A stretch of DNA of 64,000 bases from assembly GCF_027158205.1 (NCBI RefSeq), contig NZ_JAPVLU010000002.1, positions 246,133-310,132 on the forward strand, read 5' to 3'. The notes under the pieces are model-generated. The model worked only from the letters and a program-made list of their open reading frames with translations. It was not told the origin of the DNA and searched no databases. The DNA comes from Streptomyces sp. H39-S7 (lineage in GTDB: Bacteria > Actinomycetota > Actinomycetes > Streptomycetales > Streptomycetaceae). The position numbers were made by a program, and so were the translations under genes. Below are positions 6,919 through 15,434 of the stretch, piece by piece. Positions within the stretch are counted from its first letter, which is position 1, and every line of letters starts with the position of its first letter.

Positions 6919-7968
6919 GTGCGAGACCTCGTCCCGATGGCCCGCTTCGGCGGCCTCGTCGCCTCCGACCTGCGAGATGTCACCAGCGATCTCTCCGCGC
7001 TGGACTCCTCGGGCTTCTGGGCGGTCTCCGCGGACTTCGAGGGACGGGTGCTGTGCGCGCGCTTCGGAGACGTCCGGTCCGCGCCTCGAACGGCGCCCGA
7101 AGGCTGGCGCGGACCGGTCGCCGGAGCGTGGACCTCCTCGCTGGACCGGGACGCCTACATCGACGGCGTCCGCCGCATACGGGAGTACATCGCGGCCGGC
7201 GACGTCTACCAGGCCAACCTCTGCCGGGTGCTGTCCGCGCCGCTGCCCGACCCCGCCCGATCCGACGTCGACGCGCTCGCCACGGTGCTCGCCCACGGAA
7301 ACCCGGCCCCGTACGCCGGCACCATCCGGCTCCCGGCGCACGGGGTGGAGATCGCCACCGCGTCCCCCGAGCTCTATCTGCGCCGTGACCGTTCTCTCGT
7401 CGAATCCGGCCCGATCAAGGGCACCGGGCGCACGGAGGCGGACCTGCTGCCCAAGGACCACGCCGAGAACGTGATGATCGTGGACCTGGTCCGCAACGAC
7501 CTGGGACGGGTCTGCGCGACCGGCTCGGTCACCGTCCCCGAGCTCTGCGCCGTCGAGAAGCACCCCGGCCTGGTCCACCTCGTCTCGACCGTCCGGGGCG
7601 AACTGCGCCAGGACACCGGCTGGGCCGGGCTGTTCGCCGCCACCTTCCCGCCCGGCTCGGTCACCGGCGCCCCCAAGTCCAGCGCGCTGCGGATCATCGC
7701 GGAGCTGGAGGCGGCGCCGCGGGGCCCCTACTGCGGCGGCGTCGGCTGGGTCGACGCCGACCGCGGCACCGGTGAACTGGCCGTGGGGATCAGGACGTTC
7801 TGGCTCGACCGGGCCGGCCCGGCCGCGACGCTGCGCTTCGGCACGGGGGCGGGCATCACCTGGGGCTCCGACCCCGAGCGGGAGTGGGACGAGACCGAGC
7901 TGAAGGCGTCCCGGCTGCTGGCGGTAGCGTCGGGGGAGCATCAGGGACACGAAGGGATCACACGTTGA
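6919..7968 (+). CDS. pabB: Aminodeoxychorismate synthase component I-like (chorismate-binding)
   Basis: This 349-residue chorismate-binding enzyme aminates chorismate to 4-amino-4-deoxychorismate, a folate precursor step in the cytoplasm. Motifs in order are IAAGDVYQANLCR near residue 95, PIKGTGRT near 170, DLVRNDLGRVC near 190 and FPPGSVTGAPKSSALR near 245. PIKG rather than the PLAG of anthranilate synthase supports PabB. The protein lacks the N-terminal domain seen in longer PabB or TrpE, and no glutaminase subunit is adjacent. Its stop overlaps the start of a class IV aminotransferase as TTGA, so both enzymes of the branch are coupled. The start is GTG. Confidence 0.88.
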   Translation: MRDLVPMARFGGLVASDLRDVTSDLSALDSSGFWAVSADFEGRVLCARFGDVRSAPRTAPEGWRGPVAGAWTSSLDRDAYIDGVRRIREYIAAGDVYQANLCRVLSAPLPDPARSDVDALATVLAHGNPAPYAGTIRLPAHGVEIATASPELYLRRDRSLVESGPIKGTGRTEADLLPKDHAENVMIVDLVRNDLGRVCATGSVTVPELCAVEKHPGLVHLVSTVRGELRQDTGWAGLFAATFPPGSVTGAPKSSALRIIAELEAAPRGPYCGGVGWVDADRGTGELAVGIRTFWLDRAGPAATLRFGTGAGITWGSDPEREWDETELKASRLLAVASGEHQGHEGITR

Positions 7969-8786
7969 GGATCTGGGTCGATGGCACGCTGCGGAACGCC
8001 GGTGACGCCACGGTGTCGGTGCTCGACCACGGGCTCACCGTGGGCGACGGCGTCTTCGAGACGCTGAAGACCGTCGAGGGCGCGGCTTTCGCGACCACCC
8101 GCCACCTGGACCGGCTGACCCGGTCCGCGCGCGGTCTCGGACTCCCCGACCCGGACCTCGACGAGGTGCGCAGGGGCTGCGAGGCGGTCCTGGCGGCCAA
8201 TCCCGTACCGCTCGGCCGGCTCAGGATCACCTACACCGGCGGGGTCTCCCCGCTCGGCTCCGACCGGGGCGACGCGGGACCCACTCTGATCATCGCCCTC
8301 GGTGCGGCCTCCGTCCGGCCCGACACCACCGCCGTGGTCACGGTGCCGTGGACGCGCAACGAGCGGGGCGCGCTCAGCGGCCTGAAGACCACCTCGTACG
8401 GCGAGAACGTCGTCGCCCTCTCCCGCGCCCACGCGCACGGCGCCTCCGAGGCCCTCTTCGGCAACACCGTCGGACGGCTCTGCGAGGGCACCGGCTCCAA
8501 CGTCTTCGTCGTGCTCGGCGGGCGGCTGCTGACCCCGCCGCTCTCCTCCGGCTGCCTGGCGGGCATCACCCGCGAACTGGTCGCCGAATGGAGCGGGGCC
8601 GAGGAGGCGGATCTGCCGCTGGAAGCGCTCGACGAGGCCGAGGAGATCTTCCTGACGTCCACCCTCCGCGACGTCCAGGCCGTACGCCTGGTCGACGGGG
8701 GCGAAGTGCCCGGAGCGCCGGGCCCGGTCACCGCCAAGGCGATGCGGGTCTTCGCGGAACGGGCCGGAGCCGACCCGAATCCGTGA
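7965..8786 (+). CDS. pabC: Class IV aminotransferase, probable aminodeoxychorismate lyase
   Basis: This 273-residue PLP enzyme of fold type IV probably cleaves aminodeoxychorismate to p-aminobenzoate and pyruvate, since it is coupled to a pabB-like gene. DHGLTVGDGVFETLK lies near residue 21. The PLP lysine is in SGLKTTSYGENV near residue 142. The late motif EEIFLTSTLRDVQAV is typical of the family. Branched-chain or D-amino acid aminotransferase activity cannot be excluded by sequence alone. The TTG start is supported by the overlap with pabB. Confidence 0.85.
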   Translation: MRIWVDGTLRNAGDATVSVLDHGLTVGDGVFETLKTVEGAAFATTRHLDRLTRSARGLGLPDPDLDEVRRGCEAVLAANPVPLGRLRITYTGGVSPLGSDRGDAGPTLIIALGAASVRPDTTAVVTVPWTRNERGALSGLKTTSYGENVVALSRAHAHGASEALFGNTVGRLCEGTGSNVFVVLGGRLLTPPLSSGCLAGITRELVAEWSGAEEADLPLEALDEAEEIFLTSTLRDVQAVRLVDGGEVPGAPGPVTAKAMRVFAERAGADPNP

Positions 8787-8856
8787 CGTGGCACCGAGGA
8801 TTGGGTAGAACTGGCCTCAGCCCGAACGGGGGAGTTCTGAACGGGGGAGTGACGCC

Positions 8857-9696
8857 ATGACAACCACCCTGCGACCGGATCAGCCGGAGCGGCACGGAGC
8901 GGGCGGCGCGCGGTCGCGCCGCTACACGGTATGCGTCAACAGCAGGCCGGTCGGCGGGATCGAGCTCTCCGCCGCGCCGCGGTTCGGCGTCATGGCCGGC
9001 CGGATCACCGGACTGGAGATCCACGAGGCGGACCGGCGGCGCGGTCGCGCCACGGTCGCCGCGCTCGCCGCCGAGGAGGTGCTCCGCGGCTGGGGCTGCG
9101 ACGAGGTGCAGGTGGACCTGCCGGGGGACGCCGCCGCCGTGCGGCGGCTCGCGGACGGCCTCGGCTACACCGAGCGCAACCGCAACATGGCCAAGCCGCT
9201 GTCCGGTCCGGCGCCGGAGCTGCCCGCCGGCAGCTCGGTCCGGCCGATGACCGCGGCGGAGTACGAGGTCTGGAACGAACAGCAGGCGATCGCCTACGTG
9301 GAGAGCCTCGTGGCGCGCGGCGTCCCGTTCGCCCAGGCCTCCGCCCGGGCCGAGGCCGATCACGGAGCGCTCCTGGCCGACGGCCCCGGCACCGCGGGCA
9401 CCCTGCTGCTGACTCTGGTCCACCGGCGCCAGGACGTCGGCACCCTGTGGCTACGGCTGCGGGACGCGGCCGACCCGGCGGTACCGGCGTGGGTCTACTC
9501 CGTCGAGGTGGGAGAGGAGCACCGCGGCCAGGGGCACGGCCGAACCCTGATGCTCGTCGCGGAACGGGAGTGCCTGGACGCCGGCGTCGCCACCCTGGGC
9601 CTGAACGTCTTCGGCGGCAACACCCCCGCGCTGCGGCTGTACGAGTCCCTGGGGTACGCGACTGTCCGCCGCTGCCTGTTCAAGCGGCTGCTCTGA
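8857..9696 (+). CDS. Double-domain GNAT N-acetyltransferase
   Basis: This 279-residue protein has two GNAT-like halves. The N-terminal half has a partial acetyl-CoA loop (DRRRGRATVAALAAEEVL near residue 57) and ends near residue 115. The C-terminal half is complete, with VEVGEEHRGQGHGRTLMLVA near residue 216 and GGNTPALRLYESLGY near residue 250. Tandem GNATs of this kind often keep activity only in one half. The substrate is unknown. The start is preceded by GGGGGAG. The gene is convergent with the DsbA-like gene, with only 12 bases between stops. Confidence 0.88.
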   Translation: MTTTLRPDQPERHGAGGARSRRYTVCVNSRPVGGIELSAAPRFGVMAGRITGLEIHEADRRRGRATVAALAAEEVLRGWGCDEVQVDLPGDAAAVRRLADGLGYTERNRNMAKPLSGPAPELPAGSSVRPMTAAEYEVWNEQQAIAYVESLVARGVPFAQASARAEADHGALLADGPGTAGTLLLTLVHRRQDVGTLWLRLRDAADPAVPAWVYSVEVGEEHRGQGHGRTLMLVAERECLDAGVATLGLNVFGGNTPALRLYESLGYATVRRCLFKRLL

Positions 9697-9708
9697 CGGA
9701 CCGGGGGA

Positions 9709-10224
9709 CTATCCGGCGAGCAGCCGGTCCGCGATCTCCTCGATCCGCGCGCGCAGCCCGTCCTGGCTCTTGCCGCCGTCGAGCCGCTGCCCGTCGATCA
9801 CGTACGTCGGCGTGCCCGTGACACCGATCGCCCGGCCCTCGGCCTCGTCGGCGTCGACGATCAGCATGTGCCGTCCGTCGATCAGCGCGGTGTCCAGCTC
9901 CTCCGCGTCCAGCCCCAGTTCGCGGGCCACCTCGACGAGGACCTCCTCGCCGCGCTTGCCGAGCTCCTCGGTGCGCGCGAGCACCGCCTCGGTGTACGGC
10001 CAGCCCTGTCCCTGCGCCCACGCCTCCTCGGCCGCCTGGGCGGCCGCGAGGGCGTGCCGGTGCTTCTCCAGCGGGAAGTGCCGCAGCTGGATGTCGAGCG
10101 CGTCGCCGTAGCGGGCGCGCAGGGCCCGTACGTCGTCGAGGGCGGTGCGGCAGTCGGGGCACTGCAGCTCGCACCAGACTTCCAGGACGGCGCGGGCGGT
10201 GGCCGGGGGAGTGACGTCGTTCAT
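9709..10224 (-). CDS. DsbA-family thioredoxin-fold protein
   Basis: The product has 171 residues. The redox motif CPDC sits in VWCELQCPDCRTALDDV near residue 22, and the cis-proline loop is TGTPTYVIDGQRL near residue 138. There is no signal peptide or membrane anchor, so a cytoplasmic disulfide or dithiol oxidoreductase of the DsbA/FrnE kind is likely. The inner ATG (MNDVTPP) is chosen because the longer frame adds a charged non-conserved stretch. Partner and substrate are not evident. Confidence 0.87.
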   Translation of the reverse strand: MNDVTPPATARAVLEVWCELQCPDCRTALDDVRALRARYGDALDIQLRHFPLEKHRHALAAAQAAEEAWAQGQGWPYTEAVLARTEELGKRGEEVLVEVARELGLDAEELDTALIDGRHMLIVDADEAEGRAIGVTGTPTYVIDGQRLDGGKSQDGLRARIEEIADRLLAG

Positions 10225-10381
10225 GCGGCCCAGTCTCGCACCTGGGGAGGAGCCCTCCCCCGAGATCACCCTGAGACGGGCCCCGGGACGTGGCCCCCGG
10301 CTTCGTGACGGGTGCACGATGGAGGCAGGGACCTCAGAGACCGAGGACACAGCCGCAGGAGTACAGGATCAGGAGCACTGG

Positions 10382-10858
10382 ATGCTGACCGTGACCGTAT
10401 GCGTCGCCCTGTCCGCGGCGGGCCTGGCGATCGCGATGCTGACCGCTTACCGCCGTCGCTATCTCGCGGCCGTCCGCACCGCCGCGTTCGCCCTGCTGCC
10501 GGTGGGCCTGTACATGACGGGTCTGGTGACCCTGGGCCGGAAGGTCGGCACGGCCACCGGGAGCTGGGCCGCGGACCTGGTCTTCAAGCCGACGGTGTGG
10601 ATGGGCTTCGGGGTGCTCGCGGTCTCCGCGGTGCTCTACACGGTGACCCGTTTCGCCGCCGGCCGCGACGGCGGCGGCAGCCGCCGCGAGCGCAGGGCCG
10701 CCGCTGCTGCCGCGGGCGCCCCGGCGGTGGCCCCCGGCGCCGACCGGCCCTCGCTGCCCACGGGCCGCAAGCCGGCGGCCCGTCCGAAGGCCTCGGCCGA
10801 CGGCGGGCTGTCCGACTTCTCGGACATCGAGGAGATCCTGAAACGCCGCGGGATCTGA
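10382..10858 (+). CDS. Conserved membrane protein with cytoplasmic tail
   Basis: From the chosen start the product has 158 residues. Three hydrophobic helices are visible at about residues 2-20, 31-50 and 65-85. A basic Ala-rich linker follows and the protein ends in the acidic and basic peptide GLSDFSDIEEILKRRGI, which looks conserved. AGGAG lies 6 bases before this ATG. An upstream ATG at 10319 would add 21 residues and cannot be excluded. I do not recognise a function. Confidence 0.72.
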   Translation: MLTVTVCVALSAAGLAIAMLTAYRRRYLAAVRTAAFALLPVGLYMTGLVTLGRKVGTATGSWAADLVFKPTVWMGFGVLAVSAVLYTVTRFAAGRDGGGSRRERRAAAAAAGAPAVAPGADRPSLPTGRKPAARPKASADGGLSDFSDIEEILKRRGI

Positions 10859-10926
10859 CCGGCCGGGGAGGCCCCGGAACACAGAACCACCCCTGAGAGT
10901 TCGCGTCTTGGGCGCGCCGGCGCCGG

Positions 10927-11253
10927 GTGCTGCGTCATCATCGCGGTGTGCTGCGATCTTCCGGGGGGTCACCCCCGTGCCCATGGCCGACATCCGAGGC
11001 CGAGAGCCCGGTCCCCGGAGACATCCCGCGGCCGAGGACGGGCGCCGACACGTGCGTCCACCATGACGTCGGCCATGACGTCGAACAAGGCGCCGGCCAA
11101 GGAGCCGGCCAGGGCGCCGACACAGGCGACACCGGCGACACCGAACCCAAGGGGTGCCTGTTCGCGCTCTCCCAGCCGCCGCTGATGCTCTTCCTGTGCG
11201 TGATCGCGGGACTCATCGGGTTCGGGGCGCTCTACGACATCGTCATGCTGTGA
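10927..11253 (+). CDS. Small membrane protein with uncertain start
   Basis: The open frame gives up to 108 residues. Only the C-terminal 35 look like a conserved protein: GCLFALSQPPLMLFLCVIAG starts a single transmembrane helix near the end. The part before it is low complexity (repeats of QGAG and TGD) and no start codon has a good ribosome site. In-frame starts are GTG at 10927 and GTG at 10948. The true protein may be shorter. Function is unknown. Confidence 0.45.
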   Translation: MLRHHRGVLRSSGGSPPCPWPTSEAESPVPGDIPRPRTGADTCVHHDVGHDVEQGAGQGAGQGADTGDTGDTEPKGCLFALSQPPLMLFLCVIAGLIGFGALYDIVML

Positions 11254-11275
11254 ACGGCGGGCCGGGCGGTGGGGC

Positions 11276-11833
11276 TCAGCGGCCGGCCTCGCGCCGGCGT
11301 GCCCGGTACGCGGCGACGTGCAGCCGGTTCCCGCAGGTGCGGCTGTCGCAGTAGCGCCGTGAACGGTTGCGCGACAGGTCGACGAAGGCCCGGCGGCAGT
11401 CCGGGGCGTCGCAGCGCCGCAGCCGCTCGCACTCACCGGCGACGACCAGGAACGTCAGCGCCATGCCGCCGTCGGCGGCCAGGTGGTCGGAGAGCGACGC
11501 GCCGGGCGCGAAGTAGTGCACGTGCCAGTCGTGGCCGTCGTGGTCGGTCAGCCGCGGGGTGGTGCCGGCCTCGGCGACCATCGCGTTGAGCAGGGTGGCC
11601 GCGGCCTGGACGCTGGGGGCACAGAAGACCTGCGCGAACTGCTCACGCACCCGGCGCACGGCGGCGAGGTCACTCTCGCCGAGCCGTCCCACCTCGCTGA
11701 CGCGGTGCTCCTCGACGAACGCGCGCAGCGCGGCGACGTCGTGCAGGCCCTCCCGGCCCTCGCTCTCCGGGGAAGTGTTGATCAGGTCCACCACGCAGTC
11801 GAGCGCGTACCTGGTGTCATGGTTGACCAACAC
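11276..11833 (-). CDS. CGNR zinc finger domain protein
   Basis: The product has 185 residues. The N-terminal part is an ABATE-like domain (RYALDCVVDLINTSPES). The C-terminus has the CGNR zinc finger with CDAPDCRRAF, then RNRSRRYCDSRTCGNR, which is a likely DNA-binding module. Such proteins are presumed stress or metabolite-responsive regulators. GTG at 11833 is preferred because AGGAG lies 7 bases before it. A TAGAGT hexamer on the minus strand at 11881-11886 may be its -10 box. No target gene can be named. Confidence 0.88.
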   Translation of the reverse strand: MLVNHDTRYALDCVVDLINTSPESEGREGLHDVAALRAFVEEHRVSEVGRLGESDLAAVRRVREQFAQVFCAPSVQAAATLLNAMVAEAGTTPRLTDHDGHDWHVHYFAPGASLSDHLAADGGMALTFLVVAGECERLRRCDAPDCRRAFVDLSRNRSRRYCDSRTCGNRLHVAAYRARRREAGR

Positions 11834-11893
11834 GGAATCGCTCCTGGCCGGTGAGGGGGTCGGGCGGATGCGTTCCGGCGACTCTAGCGCGCG

Positions 11894-11935
11894 AGAGCCA
11901 CCGCCGTGGGAGTCGTGCTCCACGGCGGTGGCTCT
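11894..11935 (-). terminator. Hairpin between ssgB and the CGNR gene
   Basis: Perfect 16-base arms (AGAGCCACCGCCGTGG and its complement) with a 10-base loop lie about 87 bases past the ssgB stop. It probably ends the ssgB transcript. Confidence 0.7.
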
Positions 11936-12021
11936 GCGAAGCGCTTGCCAGGCTTCGTACGGCTGTCGGGTCCGGGCCATGCCCCCGAGTAGGACGGCGC
12001 CGGACGGCTGGTGGGCTGGGG

Positions 12022-12435
12022 TCAGCTCTCCGCGAGGATGTGGGAGAGCTCGGTGTCCAGATCGAAGTGACGATGCTCGGTGCCCGGGGGCACGGCGGCG
12101 TCGGTCCGCTTGAGGAACGACTCCAGTGCCCGCGCCGGGGCTTCGAGCAGCGCCTCCCCCTCTGGGGAGCTGAGGGCGATGCACACGACGCCCTGGCCAT
12201 GACTGCGGGACGGCCAGACCCGGACGTCTCCGGTGCCGGTAGGCCGGTGCAGGCCCTCGGCGAGCAGATCGCGGGCAAACACCCATTCGACCGTCTCTTC
12301 GGCACCAGTGTGGAATGTGGCGTGCACGGCATAGGGATCGGCCGTGTCGTACCGCAGGCCTGCGGGTACAGGCAGTGAGGATTCGCTCGACACAACGAGG
12401 CGCAGGTGCAGCTCGCAGCTGACCGTGGTGTTCAT
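12022..12435 (-). CDS. ssgB: Sporulation-specific cell division protein SsgB
   Basis: The 137-residue product matches the length and sequence of SsgB, the SsgA-like protein that recruits FtsZ to future septum sites in sporulating aerial hyphae. The protein begins MNTTVSCELHLRLV and contains DPYAVHATFHTGAEETVEWV near residue 33 and WPSRSHGQGVVCIALSSPEG near residue 75. The internal ATG is chosen because it gives the family length. A longer upstream frame adds a basic stretch with no similarity. The gene is transcribed alone and divergently from a PGPGW membrane protein. Regulation by developmental sigma factors is known for the family but I could not assign the box. Confidence 0.95.
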   Translation of the reverse strand: MNTTVSCELHLRLVVSSESSLPVPAGLRYDTADPYAVHATFHTGAEETVEWVFARDLLAEGLHRPTGTGDVRVWPSRSHGQGVVCIALSSPEGEALLEAPARALESFLKRTDAAVPPGTEHRHFDLDTELSHILAES

Positions 12436-12625
12436 AAGCGCCAGGGCCTTTCGCTCAGTGTGCGCTCGGGGATTCGCACGTCGGCGAAATCGACATGCCA
12501 CCTGCGGGGACGTTGTAAACCCCTCTGACTGGTTTGTGAGGCTTCTGGTACCTCGTCCGGCCCAGTACTTTTACAGTGTCGAAGGCCATTCCGGTGATCT
12601 CCGGGCGTCAGGTAAATTTGGTGCC

Positions 12626-13042
12626 ATGACTGCGGAGAGTGATGAAATCCAGGAGGATGATGCAGCCATGGACCGAGGGCTCGGTTCCAAGGCTCCTGAA
12701 TTCATCAGGAAATCCCGAGGACTGCATCTCAGCTGGCAGGTGGGCGTCTTCATCGTCGGGCTGGCCGTCGTGGCGGCCGGCGTGGTGATGCTGCCGCTCC
12801 CCGGCCCCGGCTGGCTGGTGATCTTCGGGGGCATGGCGATCTGGGCCACCGAATTCGTCTGGGCGCAGCTGGTGCTGCGCTGGACGCGGCGCAAGGTGAC
12901 CGAGGCGGCGCAGCGCGCTCTCGACCCCGAGGTGCGGCGGCGCAACATCGTCCTGACGTCCGTCGGACTCGTGATCATCGGCGTCCTGCTCGGCTACTAC
13001 CTCTGGCGCTTCGGATTCGAGATGCCGTGGCGGATCAGCTGA
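12626..13042 (+). CDS. TIGR02611-type membrane protein with PGPGW motif
   Basis: The product has 138 residues. An acidic N-terminal tail leads to two hydrophobic regions, around residues 34-65 (with LPLPGPGWLVIFGG) and 110-128. A basic amphipathic segment separates them. The PGPGW signature defines a family of actinobacterial membrane proteins of unknown function. An alternative start at MDRGLG would shorten it by 15 residues. The gene is divergent from ssgB over a 190-base region. Confidence 0.85.
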   Translation: MTAESDEIQEDDAAMDRGLGSKAPEFIRKSRGLHLSWQVGVFIVGLAVVAAGVVMLPLPGPGWLVIFGGMAIWATEFVWAQLVLRWTRRKVTEAAQRALDPEVRRRNIVLTSVGLVIIGVLLGYYLWRFGFEMPWRIS

Positions 13043-13096
13043 TCCGCGGATGGTCCCGGGCACCGTCTGAGGTGCGGTAACGTTGTCCCCGCACGG

Positions 13097-13168
13097 GGGC
13101 GATTAGCTCAGTGGGAGAGCACTTCGTTCACACCGAAGGGGTCACTGGTTCGAACCCAGTATCGCCCA
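13097..13168 (+). tRNA. tRNA-Val(CAC), first copy
   Basis: The acceptor is GGGCGAT/ATCGCCC with discriminator A. The anticodon stem CTTCG/CGAAG encloses TTCACAC, giving anticodon CAC. No CCA is encoded. A second, nearly identical gene lies 600 bases downstream. Confidence 0.97.
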
Positions 13169-13174
13169 CCCCGA

Positions 13175-13212
13175 CCGAAGGCCCGGAAGCCGAGAAGCTT
13201 CCGGGCCTTCGG
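13175..13212 (+). terminator. Terminator of the first tRNA-Val(CAC)
   Basis: A perfect 16-base stem (CCGAAGGCCCGGAAGC and its complement) with a 6-base loop begins 7 bases after the tRNA. Confidence 0.85.
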
Positions 13213-13262
13213 CGTTTCCGGAACCGGCCCTCGCGGAGCGGTGGAGAACCCACACTGGTCCC

Positions 13263-13727
13263 ATGGACTGGAGCCGCTACCGCTTTCGCACCGGCTGGCA
13301 CCTCGATGCCCGGCCCGAGGCCGTCCTCGCCGTTCTCGAACGCCCCGACGAGTACCCGCTCTGGTGGCGGCAGGTGCGTGAGGTGCGGGGCACCAGCGAG
13401 ACCACCGGGACCCTCCGGTTCCGTTCCGTGCTCCCCTACGACCTGGTGGTCGACGCGCGCGAGTCGCGCCACGACAACGCCGCCGGGGTGCTGGAGGTGA
13501 CCATGACCGGTGACCTGGAGGGCTGGGTCCGCTGGACGGTGAGGCCCGACGCCGGGGGCACCCGGCTGCTCTTCGAGGAGGACGTCGTCGTCCGCAAGCC
13601 CCTGATGCGCCGCCTCGCGGTGCCGTGCCGGCCGTTCTTCCGGGCCAACCACGCGCTCATGATGCGCCAGGGGCGCCGCGGGCTGCGGGACCTGCTCGCG
13701 GCCGGCCCGGCCGGCAATGGCGTTTGA
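13263..13727 (+). CDS. SRPBCC (polyketide cyclase/START-like) family protein
   Basis: The product has 154 residues with the helix-grip fold pattern. WHLDARPEAVLAVLERPDEY lies near residue 12, a central run of beta strands follows (TLRFRSVLPYDLVVDARES), and a long C-terminal helix ends at FFRANHALMMRQGRRGLRDL. Family members bind or convert hydrophobic ligands. No active-site residues can be named. It lies between two tRNA-Val genes, and the promoter of the second tRNA overlaps its last codons. Confidence 0.88.
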   Translation: MDWSRYRFRTGWHLDARPEAVLAVLERPDEYPLWWRQVREVRGTSETTGTLRFRSVLPYDLVVDARESRHDNAAGVLEVTMTGDLEGWVRWTVRPDAGGTRLLFEEDVVVRKPLMRRLAVPCRPFFRANHALMMRQGRRGLRDLLAAGPAGNGV

Positions 13728-13753
13728 ACGGACGGCCCCGCGCCCTGTATTGT
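13724..13753 (+). promoter_or_regulatory. Promoter of the second tRNA-Val(CAC)
   Basis: TTGAAC (13724-13729) and TATTGT (13748-13753) are separated by 18 bases, and the tRNA starts 12 bases later. The -35 box contains the stop codon of the SRPBCC gene. Confidence 0.6.
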
Positions 13754-13765
13754 TCGGGACGTCCC

Positions 13766-13837
13766 GGGCGATTAGCTCAGCGGGAGAGCACTTCGTTCAC
13801 ACCGAAGGGGTCACTGGTTCGATCCCAGTATCGCCCA
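13766..13837 (+). tRNA. tRNA-Val(CAC), second copy
   Basis: It differs from the first copy only at a D-loop base and a T-loop base (GGTTCGATCC instead of GGTTCGAACC) and has the same anticodon, CAC. Confidence 0.97.
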
Positions 13838-13844
13838 CAGCGTT

Positions 13845-13878
13845 GAAGCCGGCCGGTCCTTCTGGACCGGCCGGCTTC
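13845..13878 (+). terminator. Terminator of the second tRNA-Val(CAC)
   Basis: A perfect 15-base stem with a TTCT loop starts 7 bases after the tRNA. Confidence 0.85.
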
Positions 13879-13913
13879 GTGCGTGTGGGGCCGGGCCGCG
13901 GCGGGGCTGCCGC

Positions 13914-14663
13914 TCAGGCGGCCGGGGGCCGGGCGCGCTGGGCGGGGATCATCGGTGCCGGCCGCAGCGGCCAGGACGGGTCGCAGCGCTCCGGCGAACC
14001 GTTCCTGGTGAAGTAGGCCTGCAGGCCGCGGGCTTGGCCCGCGTGCCAGGCCGTCTGGCGTTCGTGCAGCTCGGCGGGGCCGAGCGCGGCGAGCCGCTCG
14101 GCGAACCGGCGGCCTATGGCCCGGGCCAGGTCCAGGGAGGCGGTCGCGTCCGCCGCGGCGTCGTGCGCGTCCGCCAGTTCGACGCCGTAGTGCGCGCACA
14201 GATCGGTGAGGGTGCGCCGGCCCTTGCGGTACCGGTCCAGCGCCTTGTCGAGCACCCGGGGGTCCAGGACGCACAGCGGCGCCCCGTTCAGCCGGCTGCT
14301 CAGCGTCGTGCCGCGGTGCCGCTTCAACTCCCGGTCCAGCAGCGTGAGGTCGAACGGCGCGTTCATCACCACCAACGGCACGGACAGGGCCGCCCGGGCG
14401 GCCAGTGCCCGTGCCATCTCCTCCACGACCGGACCGGGCCGGCGGCCGTGCCGCCGCAGGAACGCGTCGCTGAGTCCGTGTACGGCCCGGGCGCCGTCCG
14501 GCACGGGCACGCCGGGATCCACCAGCCAGCGCACGACGCGGGGTTCGGCCCCGGGAGCGTCCTGCTCGACGAGGGCCCCGGAGACTATGCGGTCGCGCTC
14601 CACGTCCACGCCGGTGGTCTCGGTGTCGAAGGAGGCCAGTGGTCCGTCGTACCAGCGAGGCAT
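13914..14663 (-). CDS. DEDDh 3'-5' exonuclease (DNA polymerase III epsilon-like)
   Basis: The product has 249 residues. The exonuclease domain occupies about residues 8-180. ExoI is ASFDTETTGVD at residue 9, ExoII is VMNAPFDLTLLDREL near 99, and ExoIII has the His-Asp pair in ELADAHDAAADATASLDLAR near 165. These supply the DEDD acidic residues and the catalytic His. The family includes proofreading subunits and RNase T-like enzymes. The C-terminal 70 residues are not recognised. The gene is divergent from the DUF4365 gene over 204 bases. A DNA repair or processing role is likely but not shown. Confidence 0.9.
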   Translation of the reverse strand: MPRWYDGPLASFDTETTGVDVERDRIVSGALVEQDAPGAEPRVVRWLVDPGVPVPDGARAVHGLSDAFLRRHGRRPGPVVEEMARALAARAALSVPLVVMNAPFDLTLLDRELKRHRGTTLSSRLNGAPLCVLDPRVLDKALDRYRKGRRTLTDLCAHYGVELADAHDAAADATASLDLARAIGRRFAERLAALGPAELHERQTAWHAGQARGLQAYFTRNGSPERCDPSWPLRPAPMIPAQRARPPAA

Positions 14664-14867
14664 GGGGTACTCCCAAGGATGTCGGGGAGGTTGACGGGCG
14701 GTCAGGTGCGCCGCCTCTGTGCGGTATGTACCCGTAACCCGTGGTCACTGAACCGCGACTGTTTGCGACCCTTCGCTGGTGGAGAAGACACAGGAGACGG
14801 ATACGCACGGACGCGCGCACCGGCGTGCGCACCGATTGAGGAACGGCTCGGAAGGCACGGAAGTGCG

Positions 14868-15434
14868 ATGGCGCTGACGCAGCCCGCCCCGGGCGAGCCG
14901 ACGGCCGAGCGGGTAGCACCGCTCAGGGGAGGGCTCGCCACCACCAGTTGCATGGAGACCCTGCAAGTGGGCTACCTGCACGCGGTCGCGGCGGCGGCCG
15001 GCTGCTCGCTCGCCCAGCCCTTCCCGGACAACGGCATCGACTGGCATCTCAGCCACAGTTCGCGCGCGCACGCCGTCGATGACGAAGTGACGATAAAGGT
15101 GCAGCTCAAGTGCACCTACCAGGTCGCTCCGCGCCCGCCGGGGCCGTCCTTCGGCTTCACGCTGGAGAACGAGCACCTGGTGAAACTGGCCAGAACCCCG
15201 GCGTCGGTGCACAAGATCCTGGTGGTGATGCTCGTGCCGCGCACGCAGGACGAGTGGCTGGCGGCCGGGCACGACCGGCTGGAACTGCGGCACTGCTGCT
15301 ACTGGACGAACCTGGCCGGGGTCGCCGTGACCGGCAAGCGCAAGACCACAGTGCGGATACCGACCGCGCGGATCTTCGACGACCGGGCGCTGTGCCAGAT
15401 CATGGCGCGGGTCGGGGCAGGAGGAAGACCGTGA
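14868..15434 (+). CDS. DUF4365 domain protein, putative PD-(D/E)xK nuclease fold
   Basis: The product has 188 residues. GGLATTSCMETLQVGYLHAV near residue 21 is followed by PFPDNGIDWHLSH near 48 and TIKVQLKCTYQV near 74. An acidic residue followed by QLK is the usual core of the DUF4365 restriction-like fold. ATG at 14868 is the only reasonable start; the longer open frame upstream is shadow coding of the exonuclease gene. The stop overlaps the GTG of the next gene as GTGA, so the two products are made together. Function is not established. I infer nucleic acid cleavage or binding from the fold. Confidence 0.8.
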   Translation: MALTQPAPGEPTAERVAPLRGGLATTSCMETLQVGYLHAVAAAAGCSLAQPFPDNGIDWHLSHSSRAHAVDDEVTIKVQLKCTYQVAPRPPGPSFGFTLENEHLVKLARTPASVHKILVVMLVPRTQDEWLAAGHDRLELRHCCYWTNLAGVAVTGKRKTTVRIPTARIFDDRALCQIMARVGAGGRP

